DNA from: Flavobacterium sp.
Lineage (GTDB): Bacteria; Bacteroidota; Bacteroidia; Flavobacteriales; Flavobacteriaceae
DNA length: 6,577 nucleotides
Direction: 5' to 3'
Assembly: GCA_004296145.1 (NCBI GenBank)
Contig: SEBM01000234.1
Span: 1 to 6,577, forward strand
Below are positions 1-6,517 of the stretch, piece after piece. The notes beneath the pieces are model-generated. The model was not told the origin of the DNA. It worked only from the letters and a program-made list of their open reading frames with translations, and did not search any database. Position 1 is the first letter of the stretch; each line of letters starts with the position of its first letter. Both the position numbers and the translations under genes were made by a program.

Positions 1-2181
1 GGATAGTATTACCTGATTACAAAAACTTTCCTCAGTGGTATTTTTTACAATCGATTTGTCTCTGAATAGAAACTCATCTAAACTAAATTGTTCCATATTT
101 TTAACAGATTTTAAAAATAGGATAATGCATATCTGAGTATCAAAATCATAAAAAAGAGTATTGTTTGAATTACTTAAATTGGCAAATCGTGGAATGTTTC
201 GTTTTGTCCTCCATTCAGAAAAATTCTTCACTAAATCGTTTATATTCATTTTCTGAAAAACAGCTATTTCTTCTTTTTTAATTATCCATCTTGCCTTGGA
301 GATTATAATTTCATTATAAATTACTCTTGGAAAAAAATCATAATGCGCTGTTAAAGCACCCCAGTTAAAAGAATATACAGGTTTTGTGTTTTGTCTCTCC
401 ATATCGCATAAAAAATGATAAATTGGTAGCGAATCTGTCAAAAAATTATGTGCATTTGATAAACACGGCAGAACTTCTTTATTATGCTTTTTAGAACGTA
501 GCATAATTTTGCCAGACTGAACTGAAATCAAAAGATCATTTAAATCAAGATTGTCTTCTATTGCCACACCGGGAGCACACAGATAACTTATTTCATGTTT
601 TCTTAAAACAGGTCTTCTTATGATATTACCAATTCTTGATTCAGGTATGTGTACAATTTCGGCCAGAATTTTTTCACTATGATAGTCATTTTCCTTTTGA
701 ATAATTTCTTTTGTAAGATTGAAAATTTGTTTGTTTCCGTTACAAAAACGACTTAATAGTTTTGAAGCACTTGTATTTCCCGTTGATATTAATGCTATAT
801 TTTCATCATCAAAAACTTCAATTACAACCGAAAAAGTAACAGGCGTATTTTTAAAATCGGCATTAAAATCTGGAAAATCTTTTTCGGAGAGAATTATAGC
901 TTTATCCTCAGTGCGAATACAGTCCTGAAGTTTCTTATTCAGAATAAAATCAATAGCGGTCCAGTTCTGATTTTTCTCCGTTACATTTTTAGCTTTAAAT
1001 AGATAATTTTCCAGGATTTCATGATGATCATTCATTTCCTGGTTTTGCAGATATCCAATTCCTATTTCGGTATCTAACACAAAAGGCAATGGCATTTCTC
1101 TGGACTCATATCTTTCTGTAAATGATTTTTTAAAATTCTCCAAATCCTGAATTAGGATAGATTTTTGAATTCCATTTAAAAAATGAATAGCTTTTAATAC
1201 TTTTTGAGAAACGTTTTTATTTAAGTTGTTGTTAATGGCCGTACTATTCAAATCCGTTTGAAAAAGATATTGTTCTTCAAATGGAGTTCCGATTTTACGA
1301 ATGTTTGTTTTAATAGTATCGTAAATTTCGGCAGCAGGTATTAAGTCGGTGTCAAGATCAGAAAGGTTTTTTTCTAGATCTTTAAATAACTGAATTTGAT
1401 TATTATATTCAGGTATTCTATTCAAAACTGAAATTAATTTTTTCCATTCATTATCTCCTGTAACGACGGCATCAAGCTCACTTACCAGAAATTGAAAAGC
1501 AATTAGTTGGGAAATAAATTCATATGCATCTTCTTTTTCAGATTCGTCATCTGCCAGAAAAAAAATCATTTCATCGATGGTAATTCCCGATTTTGCCTGA
1601 AATTGAATTTGCTTCAGTAAATCTGTTTTGCGTAGCGCCGAAATAGTATGTTCTCGTTTTGTATCTACATATTTGTACTCAACAAAGCGATAAAATTCAC
1701 CTATTTCATATATGGAAGTGTTTGGAAAAAAAACAAGATGAGCAGCAACTTCTTTTCTATTTGCAATATCCTGCAGCATTGCTACCCAATAGTGCATATC
1801 AAATTGGGTAAAGCGTTTGTGGTTTATAAGAGAATCTAAAATAATATTTGTCTCAGAACTTAAATTTCCAACAGAGCAACCTGCAAATAGTCCAAATGGA
1901 GTACAGCGCGAAGACATTCGTGACAGATACTTTAGGAAAGTAAGTTCGAAGGCTTTTTTTTTATCTTCAGATAAATCAGGGTTTTTAGAAGCCCATTTAT
2001 CTAATCCATTACATAATTCTGGTGAAGCCAAGGTAATAGCTTCTTTTATAACCGGATTACTATATAATTCGATTGCTTTTTCTGTCGAGTAATCCCGAAT
2101 TAATTGAAGATAAGAAGTTAATGAAAATAAAGGGGTTCTAAGGATATATTCTGAATGAGATTTAATTTTAAAATCAGACAT
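1..2181 (-). CDS. LanB-type lantibiotic dehydratase, glutamylation domain (partial; C-terminus off the left edge)
   Basis: The frame is open from ATG at 2181 to base 1 (727 codons, no stop), so the C-terminus is missing. What is seen: the LanB signature RMSSRCTPFGLFAG at residues 88-101, FPNTSIYEIGEFYRFVEY around 152-169, ESREMPLPFVLDTEIGIGY around 359-377, HIPESRIGNIIRRPVLR at 511-527, LRSKKHNKEV from 561, and the EWRTKRNIPRFA block at 656-667. What is known: class I dehydratases use Glu-tRNA to glutamylate precursor Ser/Thr and then eliminate glutamate; R88, R92 and T94 match the spacing of NisB residues R83, R87 and T89 in the glutamylation site. The visible part covers about the whole N-terminal glutamylation domain; the elimination domain would lie beyond the window, fused or as a separate gene. 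It therefore cannot be told apart here from a PEARL (peptide aminoacyl-tRNA ligase). The start overlaps the upstream protease stop (TAATG), which implies translational coupling. Cytoplasmic; likely acts on the 54-aa precursor of the same operon. Confidence 0.93.
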   Translation of the reverse strand, partial: MSDFKIKSHSEYILRTPLFSLTSYLQLIRDYSTEKAIELYSNPVIKEAITLASPELCNGLDKWASKNPDLSEDKKKAFELTFLKYLSRMSSRCTPFGLFAGCSVGNLSSETNIILDSLINHKRFTQFDMHYWVAMLQDIANRKEVAAHLVFFPNTSIYEIGEFYRFVEYKYVDTKREHTISALRKTDLLKQIQFQAKSGITIDEMIFFLADDESEKEDAYEFISQLIAFQFLVSELDAVVTGDNEWKKLISVLNRIPEYNNQIQLFKDLEKNLSDLDTDLIPAAEIYDTIKTNIRKIGTPFEEQYLFQTDLNSTAINNNLNKNVSQKVLKAIHFLNGIQKSILIQDLENFKKSFTERYESREMPLPFVLDTEIGIGYLQNQEMNDHHEILENYLFKAKNVTEKNQNWTAIDFILNKKLQDCIRTEDKAIILSEKDFPDFNADFKNTPVTFSVVIEVFDDENIALISTGNTSASKLLSRFCNGNKQIFNLTKEIIQKENDYHSEKILAEIVHIPESRIGNIIRRPVLRKHEISYLCAPGVAIEDNLDLNDLLISVQSGKIMLRSKKHNKEVLPCLSNAHNFLTDSLPIYHFLCDMERQNTKPVYSFNWGALTAHYDFFPRVIYNEIIISKARWIIKKEEIAVFQKMNINDLVKNFSEWRTKRNIPRFANLSNSNNTLFYDFDTQICIILFLKSVKNMEQFSLDEFLFRDKSIVKNTTEESFCNQVILS

Positions 2182-3884
2182 TATTTTTTTTGTTTGCTCA
2201 ATTTTTCAGCAAGTTTCATGGCATTATAAACATTCAGGACTTTGCCGGATTTAGATAATTCTGAAAAAGCAATTTGTTTCTCTTTTGTTCCCGGTAATAT
2301 AACTTCCAGATTATATGTTGTTCCGGAATCTGTTATAATTTGTTTTATCTCAATTGCTGTAAGTTTTGGATAATAAGACCATATTAATGCTGCTGTTCCT
2401 GATACAATTGGAGCTGCAAGCGATGTACCTGAATCTGATTTGTAACTGTTTCCAACAGCTGTGGTATAGATTTGTTCACCCGGAGCAAATAAGTCTACAT
2501 TTTTTTTGCCATAATTTGAAAAAGCAGAAACAAAAGTCTTGTCTAAGCGTGCTGATGTTGAACCAACATTAATAAAATTACCAGAAACTTCAGGTGTTCC
2601 GTCAAAACTATTATCGCTAGGGTAATATGGATTTTCATCTGCGTTAAAACGTTCATTTCCTGAGCCATGAACTAATAAGACATCATGTTTTTCAGCGTAT
2701 TTAAATGCATCCGAAACCCATTTTTGATTTACAGAAAATTCTTTTCCAAAAGACATATTTATAACTTTGGCACCATTATCTACAGCATAATAAATAGCAG
2801 TTGCAATATCTTTGTCGTTTTCATCTCCTGAATAAGAGATATTAAGAGACATGATTTTTACATTTTCTGCCACGCCTTTTACACCTAAATTGTTTTGACG
2901 ATTTGCTGCTATAATTCCTGTAACTTTAGTAGCATGACCCTGAATATTTTTTAAGCCTTTTTTAGTTATACTTATATTACCGCTGCCATATCCTTTTTCC
3001 AGAACATCAGGATTGTCACCAATAAGAATTCTGTCATTATAATTCTTATTTAGATTTTTATTAAGAATTGAATCTAATTCAGCCTGACTTTCCTTTAAAG
3101 CTTCTAAAGTACCTTCATTATTTCGAACATTTACCATCATATAATAAATCAAAGCACCCAAATCACGATCATTGCTCGCTCGCATTTGCTTGTAAGTTTT
3201 ATCATTTAATTTGTGTTTTTTATAAAGACTGTCTAATTGCTTATATGTATAATCTTCTTTTGGAAAAAAAGTCTTTAAAGTATCTTTTATCATTGGAAAA
3301 AGTTCGATACTATGATTTAAAGAATTCATCCAACTAGTATAAGAAAGGGTTTCCTTCTCGTATACTTTTAAAGCTCTTTGGTATTCTTTATAGTTTGCTA
3401 AATCTTCCGGTTTAATTTCCTGTTCTGTTTTGTCTTTAAATGCAGGATCCCATTTTTTTATAAATCTAACTGATTCAAAGTTTCCCCAGGCAATATAATC
3501 CTGTTTTTTGTTTGAAGTGAAATTCCAACCATGTATATCATCGACATATCCATTATTGTCATCGTCAATATTATTACCAGCAATTTCTTTTTGGTTTGTC
3601 CAAAACTGATTTTTCAGGTCTTCGTGATTTATGTCAACTTGCGTGTCTATGACAGCAACAATAACCTCCTGACGTGATTTTTTTTTATTTTGGGCAATCC
3701 ATTTATCTAATGAAATTCCGGGAATACTGTCTGTCAAATAATCCTTTTGATACCAAGTCTGTAATTCGATGGGTGTTAAATTACTTTTAAGTATAATTGG
3801 CATTGTAGACACAACAGTTTCCTGAGAAGATTTACAAGCTGCTAATAGAATAACGATTATGAAAATATATGGATGAAATTTCAT
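2181..3884 (-). CDS. S8 subtilisin-like serine protease, lipoprotein; probable leader peptidase (LanP-like)
   Basis: A 567-aa exported protease. It begins with a lipoprotein signal peptide: a short charged start, a hydrophobic stretch (residues 6-14), then lipobox LAAC with the lipidated Cys at 17. The subtilase triad is complete: Asp80 in VAVIDT, His317 in GHATKVTGI, Ser488 in SGTSLAAP; the oxyanion-hole Asn is probably N410 in GSGN. A D/N-rich block at 104-122 (NNIDDDNNGYVDDIHGWNF) is typical of secreted S8 enzymes and may bind calcium. Asp and His are 237 residues apart, against about 32 in subtilisin, because of a Lys/Glu-rich insertion at about 125-305. No obvious cleaved pro-domain or C-terminal sorting domain is visible. 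It sits 10 nt after the precursor stop and overlaps the LanB start by one base, so leader removal of that precursor on the periplasmic side is the natural inference; a housekeeping or immunity role is not excluded. Family assignment is firm, substrate is inferred. Confidence 0.93.
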   Translation of the reverse strand: MKFHPYIFIIVILLAACKSSQETVVSTMPIILKSNLTPIELQTWYQKDYLTDSIPGISLDKWIAQNKKKSRQEVIVAVIDTQVDINHEDLKNQFWTNQKEIAGNNIDDDNNGYVDDIHGWNFTSNKKQDYIAWGNFESVRFIKKWDPAFKDKTEQEIKPEDLANYKEYQRALKVYEKETLSYTSWMNSLNHSIELFPMIKDTLKTFFPKEDYTYKQLDSLYKKHKLNDKTYKQMRASNDRDLGALIYYMMVNVRNNEGTLEALKESQAELDSILNKNLNKNYNDRILIGDNPDVLEKGYGSGNISITKKGLKNIQGHATKVTGIIAANRQNNLGVKGVAENVKIMSLNISYSGDENDKDIATAIYYAVDNGAKVINMSFGKEFSVNQKWVSDAFKYAEKHDVLLVHGSGNERFNADENPYYPSDNSFDGTPEVSGNFINVGSTSARLDKTFVSAFSNYGKKNVDLFAPGEQIYTTAVGNSYKSDSGTSLAAPIVSGTAALIWSYYPKLTAIEIKQIITDSGTTYNLEVILPGTKEKQIAFSELSKSGKVLNVYNAMKLAEKLSKQKK

Positions 3885-3894
3885 TAAGCTAAAT

Positions 3895-4059
3895 TTAATT
3901 CGATTGATATGTGTTTCTGTCGTTTCCTCCAGTCATTACATCAGTTATTGTCTTGTCATCTTCTTTTTGCCCACCTTGTATAGCTTTTAAATTTTTTAGT
4001 TTTGCTACACTCATTTTGTCTAAATCAAATTTATTGATTTCTTTTTTGTTTGTTTTCAT
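3895..4059 (-). CDS. RiPP precursor peptide 1 (class I lanthipeptide-like leader, double-glycine site, Cys-less core)
   Basis: A 54-aa small gene, ATG at 4059, TAA at 3897-3895. The leader (about residues 1-30) is Lys-rich, with KFDLDKMSVAKL at 10-21. FDLD at 11-14 followed by SV closely resembles the FNLD box (FNLDLVSV in nisin) that class I lanthipeptide enzymes bind. The leader ends in LKAIQGG, a double-glycine cleavage site at 29-30. The 24-residue core holds Thr37, Thr39, Thr43, Thr50 and Ser53, but there is no Cys in the whole peptide. A second GG (VMTGG, 41-45) could be an alternative cleavage point. Context supports it: it is first in a tight operon with an S8 protease and LanB, 124 nt after the regulator gene and behind its own -7 element. 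An 84-aa frame on the opposite strand (3911-4165) has no recognisable features and is taken as a shadow. That it is a modified-peptide precursor is well supported; the final structure is unknown. Confidence 0.85.
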   Translation of the reverse strand: MKTNKKEINKFDLDKMSVAKLKNLKAIQGGQKEDDKTITDVMTGGNDRNTYQSN

Positions 4060-4084
4060 GGTTGTTTGTTTATATATTATTTTG

Positions 4085-4092
4085 CAAATATA
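4085..4092 (-). promoter_or_regulatory. Putative -7 element (TATATTTG) of the precursor-protease-lanB operon
   Basis: Read on the minus strand, TATATTTG is an exact match to the Bacteroidota -7 consensus TAnnTTTG, ending 25 nt before the precursor ATG at 4059. No TTG is seen at the usual spacing upstream (the nearest T-rich piece is GTTTA, only 14 nt away), so the -33 element appears weak or absent. Together with the inverted repeat about 40 nt further upstream, this fits an activator-dependent promoter. Inferred from consensus only. Confidence 0.5.
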
Positions 4093-4132
4093 TACTTACG
4101 ATCGAATAAACTATAGTAGGTTATGTTTTTGT

Positions 4133-4158
4133 TTATCGGAATTCAGGAATTCCGATAA
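4133..4158. promoter_or_regulatory. Perfect inverted repeat, candidate operator upstream of precursor 1
   Basis: Two 12-bp arms are perfectly complementary (TTATCGGAATTC / GAATTCCGATAA) around a 2-nt AG centre. The inner 20 bases (TCGGAATTCAGGAATTCCGA) differ at one base from the palindrome at 6051-6070. It sits between the regulator stop (4184) and the precursor 1 start (4059), roughly 65-70 nt upstream of the expected transcription start. No T-run follows it on either strand, which argues against an ordinary intrinsic terminator. It may be an operator for the neighbouring AraC-type regulator or another dimeric regulator, or a copy of a genome-wide palindromic repeat; the sequence alone does not decide this. 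Confidence 0.6.
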
Positions 4159-4183
4159 GTGTTAAGGTTTAGTTTATTGTTTG

Positions 4184-5917
4184 TTAGGTGTTTATGTTTT
4201 CCGTTTCTTCTAATTGTTTTAAGAAATATGTTGGTTTTATACCTGTTTTTTTATGAAAAGCAGCAGAAAATGATTCCGCATTATTAAATCCAAACTCAAT
4301 TGACAAAGCCTGAATAGTATATTTTCTTAATCTTTGATCTTCCTTAAGAGATGTCAAAGCATAGTCAATTCTTAAATCATTTATGTATTGAATAAAGGTC
4401 TTTTCTTTATAAACATTTACAATTTTAGATACATATTTATTGTTGGTTTCAAAAACATCCGATAAGGTTTGAATACTTATATTAGGTTCTAAGAAACCTT
4501 TTGTGTTTTCAAAATCCGCAAGCTTTTTTAAGATGAGATTTATTAGTTTCTCATTTATTCCAATAGAATCCGTCTTTGATTTGTCTGTTTCAGGAATATC
4601 ATGTTGTTCTTGCATATTCTCTTTTTCGGTAGTTTCCGTTTTTGCTACAGAATTTTTCATTATTTTTTCAAAACGCGCACGATAACTTTTCTTTACTCTA
4701 TACTGATAAAAGCTAAAACCTGCCAATAATAAAACAATCAGAATCAAAAATCCGATACTCCAATATGATTTGTTATTGTCTTTTTGAAGTGATTTGATGA
4801 GGTTTTCTTTTTCCAGAATCAAATTTGGAGTATCATATTCATGTTGTAATTTTTTGGTCAACTCTTTATAATTGGTTTGCAACAGACTATCAATACTCAT
4901 ATATTTTGTTACGTATCTTAATTGATTTACTTTATCACCATTGTTTTTGAAATAAGAAATCAAATACGGATAACCACTCATGAATTCAGGAGTAATTCTT
5001 TTTGAGATTGTATAAACAGAGTCTACTTTAATGAAATTTTTTACAGCTTCTTTTTTGTTATTCAAACCACTATAAGCTTTTGCGGTATAATAATACGCTG
5101 CCAGTGTGTTTCCTCTATCTTTAAATAATATAACTTTAGGAAGCGCAATATTTATACTGTCCAAAGCTTCTCTATATTTTTTTTTGAAGATAAGATTGGC
5201 TCCTTCATTCAAAGTAAATAAAGCATTTGCTAATTTACTACCAGTTGCCTTTGATTCTATATAACCTCTTTTATTGTAATAAGTGGCAGAATCTGAAATG
5301 TTTAGAGCTTTATAAGCATCAGCAAGTCCAAAAAGAACCAATTGATAAGGGAATGAATAATTAGAAGAGCGTACGTCTTTATTTTTATAATGCTCTAAAC
5401 ATTCTTTATATAATATTAGCGCCTCGTTGACTTCGCCCAATTCTTCTGATCTCAAGGCTGCTATAGTAAACTTGATTTCATAATATAAATCCTGATTGTT
5501 TTGTTTGGCAATGCTCTCAGCAATTAGAAAATTATCTATTGCTTCTTTGTACTTAAACTGTTTTTTGTAGACATGTCCTTTTGCTGAATAAGCAGAAGCC
5601 GGAAATTTTAGATCTTTTAAATCTTTTGTAAAAAAGATGGCACTATCCAGATAAACTAATGCTTTATCACTTTCAGATAATAATGAAAGTAAAAAATAGC
5701 CTCTTGCTCTCTCGACGGGCTCGTTTTCATTGATAGCTTTTTTTAAATAAGCCCTTGCGTAGGGTAATTGTTGAGGAATTTTTTTCTCATTTTTCCAATA
5801 AAGTTCTTTTAAATCTGCAAAAGAATGTTCTGTTAAACTATTCTTTTTTGACTGAGCAGATAAAAAAGTAGAAAATAAGAATAAAAATGCCGGAAGCAGA
5901 TATTTAGGATGAAACAT
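4184..5917 (-). CDS. Membrane-spanning TPR-AraC family transcriptional regulator
   Basis: A 577-aa protein with four parts in order. Residues 1-21 are a signal peptide (MFHPKYLLPAFLFLFSTFLS, then AQ). Residues about 35-345 are helical TPR-like repeats, for example SAKGHVYKKQFKYKEAIDNF (111-130), GEVNEALILYKECLEHY (161-177) and TAKAYSGLNNKKEAVKNF (278-295). A probable coiled-coil linker (about 348-381) leads to one membrane segment at 385-405 (YWSIGFLILIVLLLAGFSFYQ). The C-terminus (about 455-572) is an AraC-type double helix-turn-helix, with IQTLSDVFETNNKYVSKIVN as the first HTH and the family motif ALSIEFGFNNAESFSAAFHKKTGIKPTYF as the second. The expected topology is periplasmic TPR sensor, membrane, cytoplasmic DNA-binding domain, that is, a one-component transmembrane switch common in Flavobacteriia. 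It lies upstream of the precursor-protease-lanB operon on the same strand and divergent from precursor 2, with matching palindromes on both sides, so it is likely the locus regulator. Architecture is clear; ligand and targets are inferred. Confidence 0.93.
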   Translation of the reverse strand: MFHPKYLLPAFLFLFSTFLSAQSKKNSLTEHSFADLKELYWKNEKKIPQQLPYARAYLKKAINENEPVERARGYFLLSLLSESDKALVYLDSAIFFTKDLKDLKFPASAYSAKGHVYKKQFKYKEAIDNFLIAESIAKQNNQDLYYEIKFTIAALRSEELGEVNEALILYKECLEHYKNKDVRSSNYSFPYQLVLFGLADAYKALNISDSATYYNKRGYIESKATGSKLANALFTLNEGANLIFKKKYREALDSINIALPKVILFKDRGNTLAAYYYTAKAYSGLNNKKEAVKNFIKVDSVYTISKRITPEFMSGYPYLISYFKNNGDKVNQLRYVTKYMSIDSLLQTNYKELTKKLQHEYDTPNLILEKENLIKSLQKDNNKSYWSIGFLILIVLLLAGFSFYQYRVKKSYRARFEKIMKNSVAKTETTEKENMQEQHDIPETDKSKTDSIGINEKLINLILKKLADFENTKGFLEPNISIQTLSDVFETNNKYVSKIVNVYKEKTFIQYINDLRIDYALTSLKEDQRLRKYTIQALSIEFGFNNAESFSAAFHKKTGIKPTYFLKQLEETENINT

Positions 5918-5933
5918 GTAAGAGGATTTATCA

Positions 5934-5941
5934 CAAAAATA
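5934..5941 (-). promoter_or_regulatory. Putative -7 element (TATTTTTG) of the regulator gene
   Basis: On the minus strand TATTTTTG matches TAnnTTTG exactly and ends 16 nt before the regulator ATG at 5917, giving a 5' leader of only about 10 nt. The best upstream TTG is 13 nt away, shorter than the usual 17-23 nt, so the -33 is uncertain. Consensus match only, in A/T-rich DNA. Confidence 0.4.
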
Positions 5942-6030
5942 ATGGATAAGTCTTCAAGAATAATGTAAAAGTTAAAAAATAAATAAGAATTTAATGTGTT
6001 GAAAATAAGTAGTTTAATATTTTTTTTATA

Positions 6031-6070
6031 CGGAATTCATGAATTACCTGTCGGAATTCATGAATTCCGA
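6031..6070. repeat. Two tandem palindromes with 21-bp period, candidate operators
   Basis: The second copy (6051-6070, TCGGAATTCATGAATTCCGA) is a perfect 20-bp palindrome. The first (6031-6050) is the same motif with its right arm broken by an extra base and changes near the end. The copies start 21 bp apart (6031 and 6052, at CGGAATTCATGAATT), two helical turns, so a bound protein would sit on the same face of the DNA. They end 10 nt upstream of the -33 of the plus-strand promoter at 6080-6111, a usual place for an activator site, and lie about 90 nt upstream of the regulator's own -7. A near-identical palindrome is found at 4133-4158. Binding by the AraC-type regulator is inferred. Confidence 0.65.
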
Positions 6071-6079
6071 TGTACATAG

Positions 6080-6111
6080 TTTGTGCAAGATTTGATCATT
6101 CTATAGTTTTG
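6080..6111 (+). promoter_or_regulatory. Plus-strand promoter TTTG-N20-TAGTTTTG, probably for precursor 2
   Basis: TTTG (6080-6083) and TAGTTTTG (6104-6111) match the Bacteroidota -33/-7 consensus, with a 20-nt spacer as expected. Transcription would start near 6117, leaving a leader of about 265 nt before precursor 2 unless another start lies closer; no comparable -7 match was found between 6112 and 6384 (TATTTTAC at 6271-6278 is a poor second). Confidence 0.55.
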
Positions 6112-6384
6112 GCTTCAGGAAAATGAAACTTTTTAGAACAGCAAAATTTTTCATTAATTCTGTTTTTTGAAATATGATTTTTTAAATAAAGCATATTAGA
6201 AAAAGAAAACAAGATTTATGATGAAATATAATCTTTACATCATAAAACTAAAGAAGAGTTTAAATACAATTATTTTACAAAAGGCCAATTGTGAAAAAAC
6301 GTATCTAAATAAAGCGCTTGCAAGCAGTCCGATGGCACGGATTATATGTCAATCATTAATTATTCCCTATTAAAATTAACAATT

Positions 6385-6513
6385 ATGAAATTAAGTTTAG
6401 ACGCTTTAAAAAACAGAGCAGAAGCAGTAGCTTCAGAACAATTATTAGAAAGTATTTCAGGTGGTGTACAAGAAGCTTGTCACGATGCAGTTATAGCTGC
6501 TGAAGCACTTTAA
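6385..6513 (+). CDS. RiPP precursor peptide 2 (double-glycine leader, one-Cys core without Ser/Thr)
   Basis: A 42-aa small gene, ATG 6385, TAA 6511-6513, with A/T-rich sequence before the start as usual in this phylum. The leader has KLSLDALKNRAEAV at 2-15 and ends in LLESISGG, a double-glycine site at 26-27 as recognised by C39-peptidase ABC exporters. The predicted core is VQEACHDAVIAAEAL (28-42): one Cys (C32), acidic and Ala-rich, and no Ser or Thr. The leader pattern recalls the short flavobacterial families annotated as peptide modification targets (recalled from memory, not searched). It is divergent from the regulator and lies downstream of the tandem palindromes and promoter, so it is probably the first gene of a plus-strand operon whose maturation and export genes are beyond the right edge. 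Because the core lacks dehydratable residues it is a poor substrate for the LanB in this window on its own; another modifying enzyme may act on it. Confidence 0.8.
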   Translation: MKLSLDALKNRAEAVASEQLLESISGGVQEACHDAVIAAEAL

Positions 6514-6517
6514 TATT

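Larger units (their letters stand above)
5918..6384. other. Divergent intergenic region between the regulator and precursor 2
   Basis: This 467-nt stretch separates the minus-strand regulator from the plus-strand precursor 2. It holds a -7 element for the regulator (5934-5941), two tandem palindromes (6031-6070) and a good plus-strand promoter (6080-6111). The remaining 270 nt before precursor 2 contain an open frame of 51 codons (6218-6373) without recognisable features, and a local GC-richer patch (6313-6341) with a self-complementary GCTTGCAAGC (6316-6325) and a small 6-bp stem (6326-6331 with 6338-6343). No tRNA, rRNA or insertion sequence is seen. Confidence 0.7.

Noticed and set aside
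719..2092. Plus-strand open frames of 60-90 codons (719-928, 1648-1839, 1817-2092)
   Set aside because: They lie antisense within the continuous LanB frame, which carries recognisable family motifs throughout, and they show no motifs of their own.
2366..3337. Plus-strand open frames at 2366-2572 and 3068-3337
   Set aside because: Antisense to the S8 protease, whose catalytic motifs are intact; compositional shadows.
4133..4158. Intrinsic terminator of the regulator gene
   Set aside because: The arms are strong, but neither strand has a T-run after the stem and the same sequence recurs upstream of another promoter; kept as a candidate operator instead.
3911..4165. 84-codon plus-strand frame with hydrophobic stretch
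   Set aside because: It is the complement of the precursor 1 gene and its promoter region; the minus-strand reading has an FDLD box, a GG site and operon context, whereas the hydrophobicity on the plus strand follows from Lys codons read in reverse.
4503..4685. 60-codon plus-strand frame, Phe/Ser-rich
   Set aside because: Antisense to the linker and AraC part of the regulator; no independent support.
6031..6070. Terminal repeats of a mobile element spanning the regulator
   Set aside because: The copies are self-palindromic, no transposase lies between them, and no target-site duplication is visible.
6123..6170. 15-codon plus-strand frame just after the promoter
   Set aside because: Too short and featureless (starts MKLFRTAKFF) to separate from chance in A/T-rich DNA.
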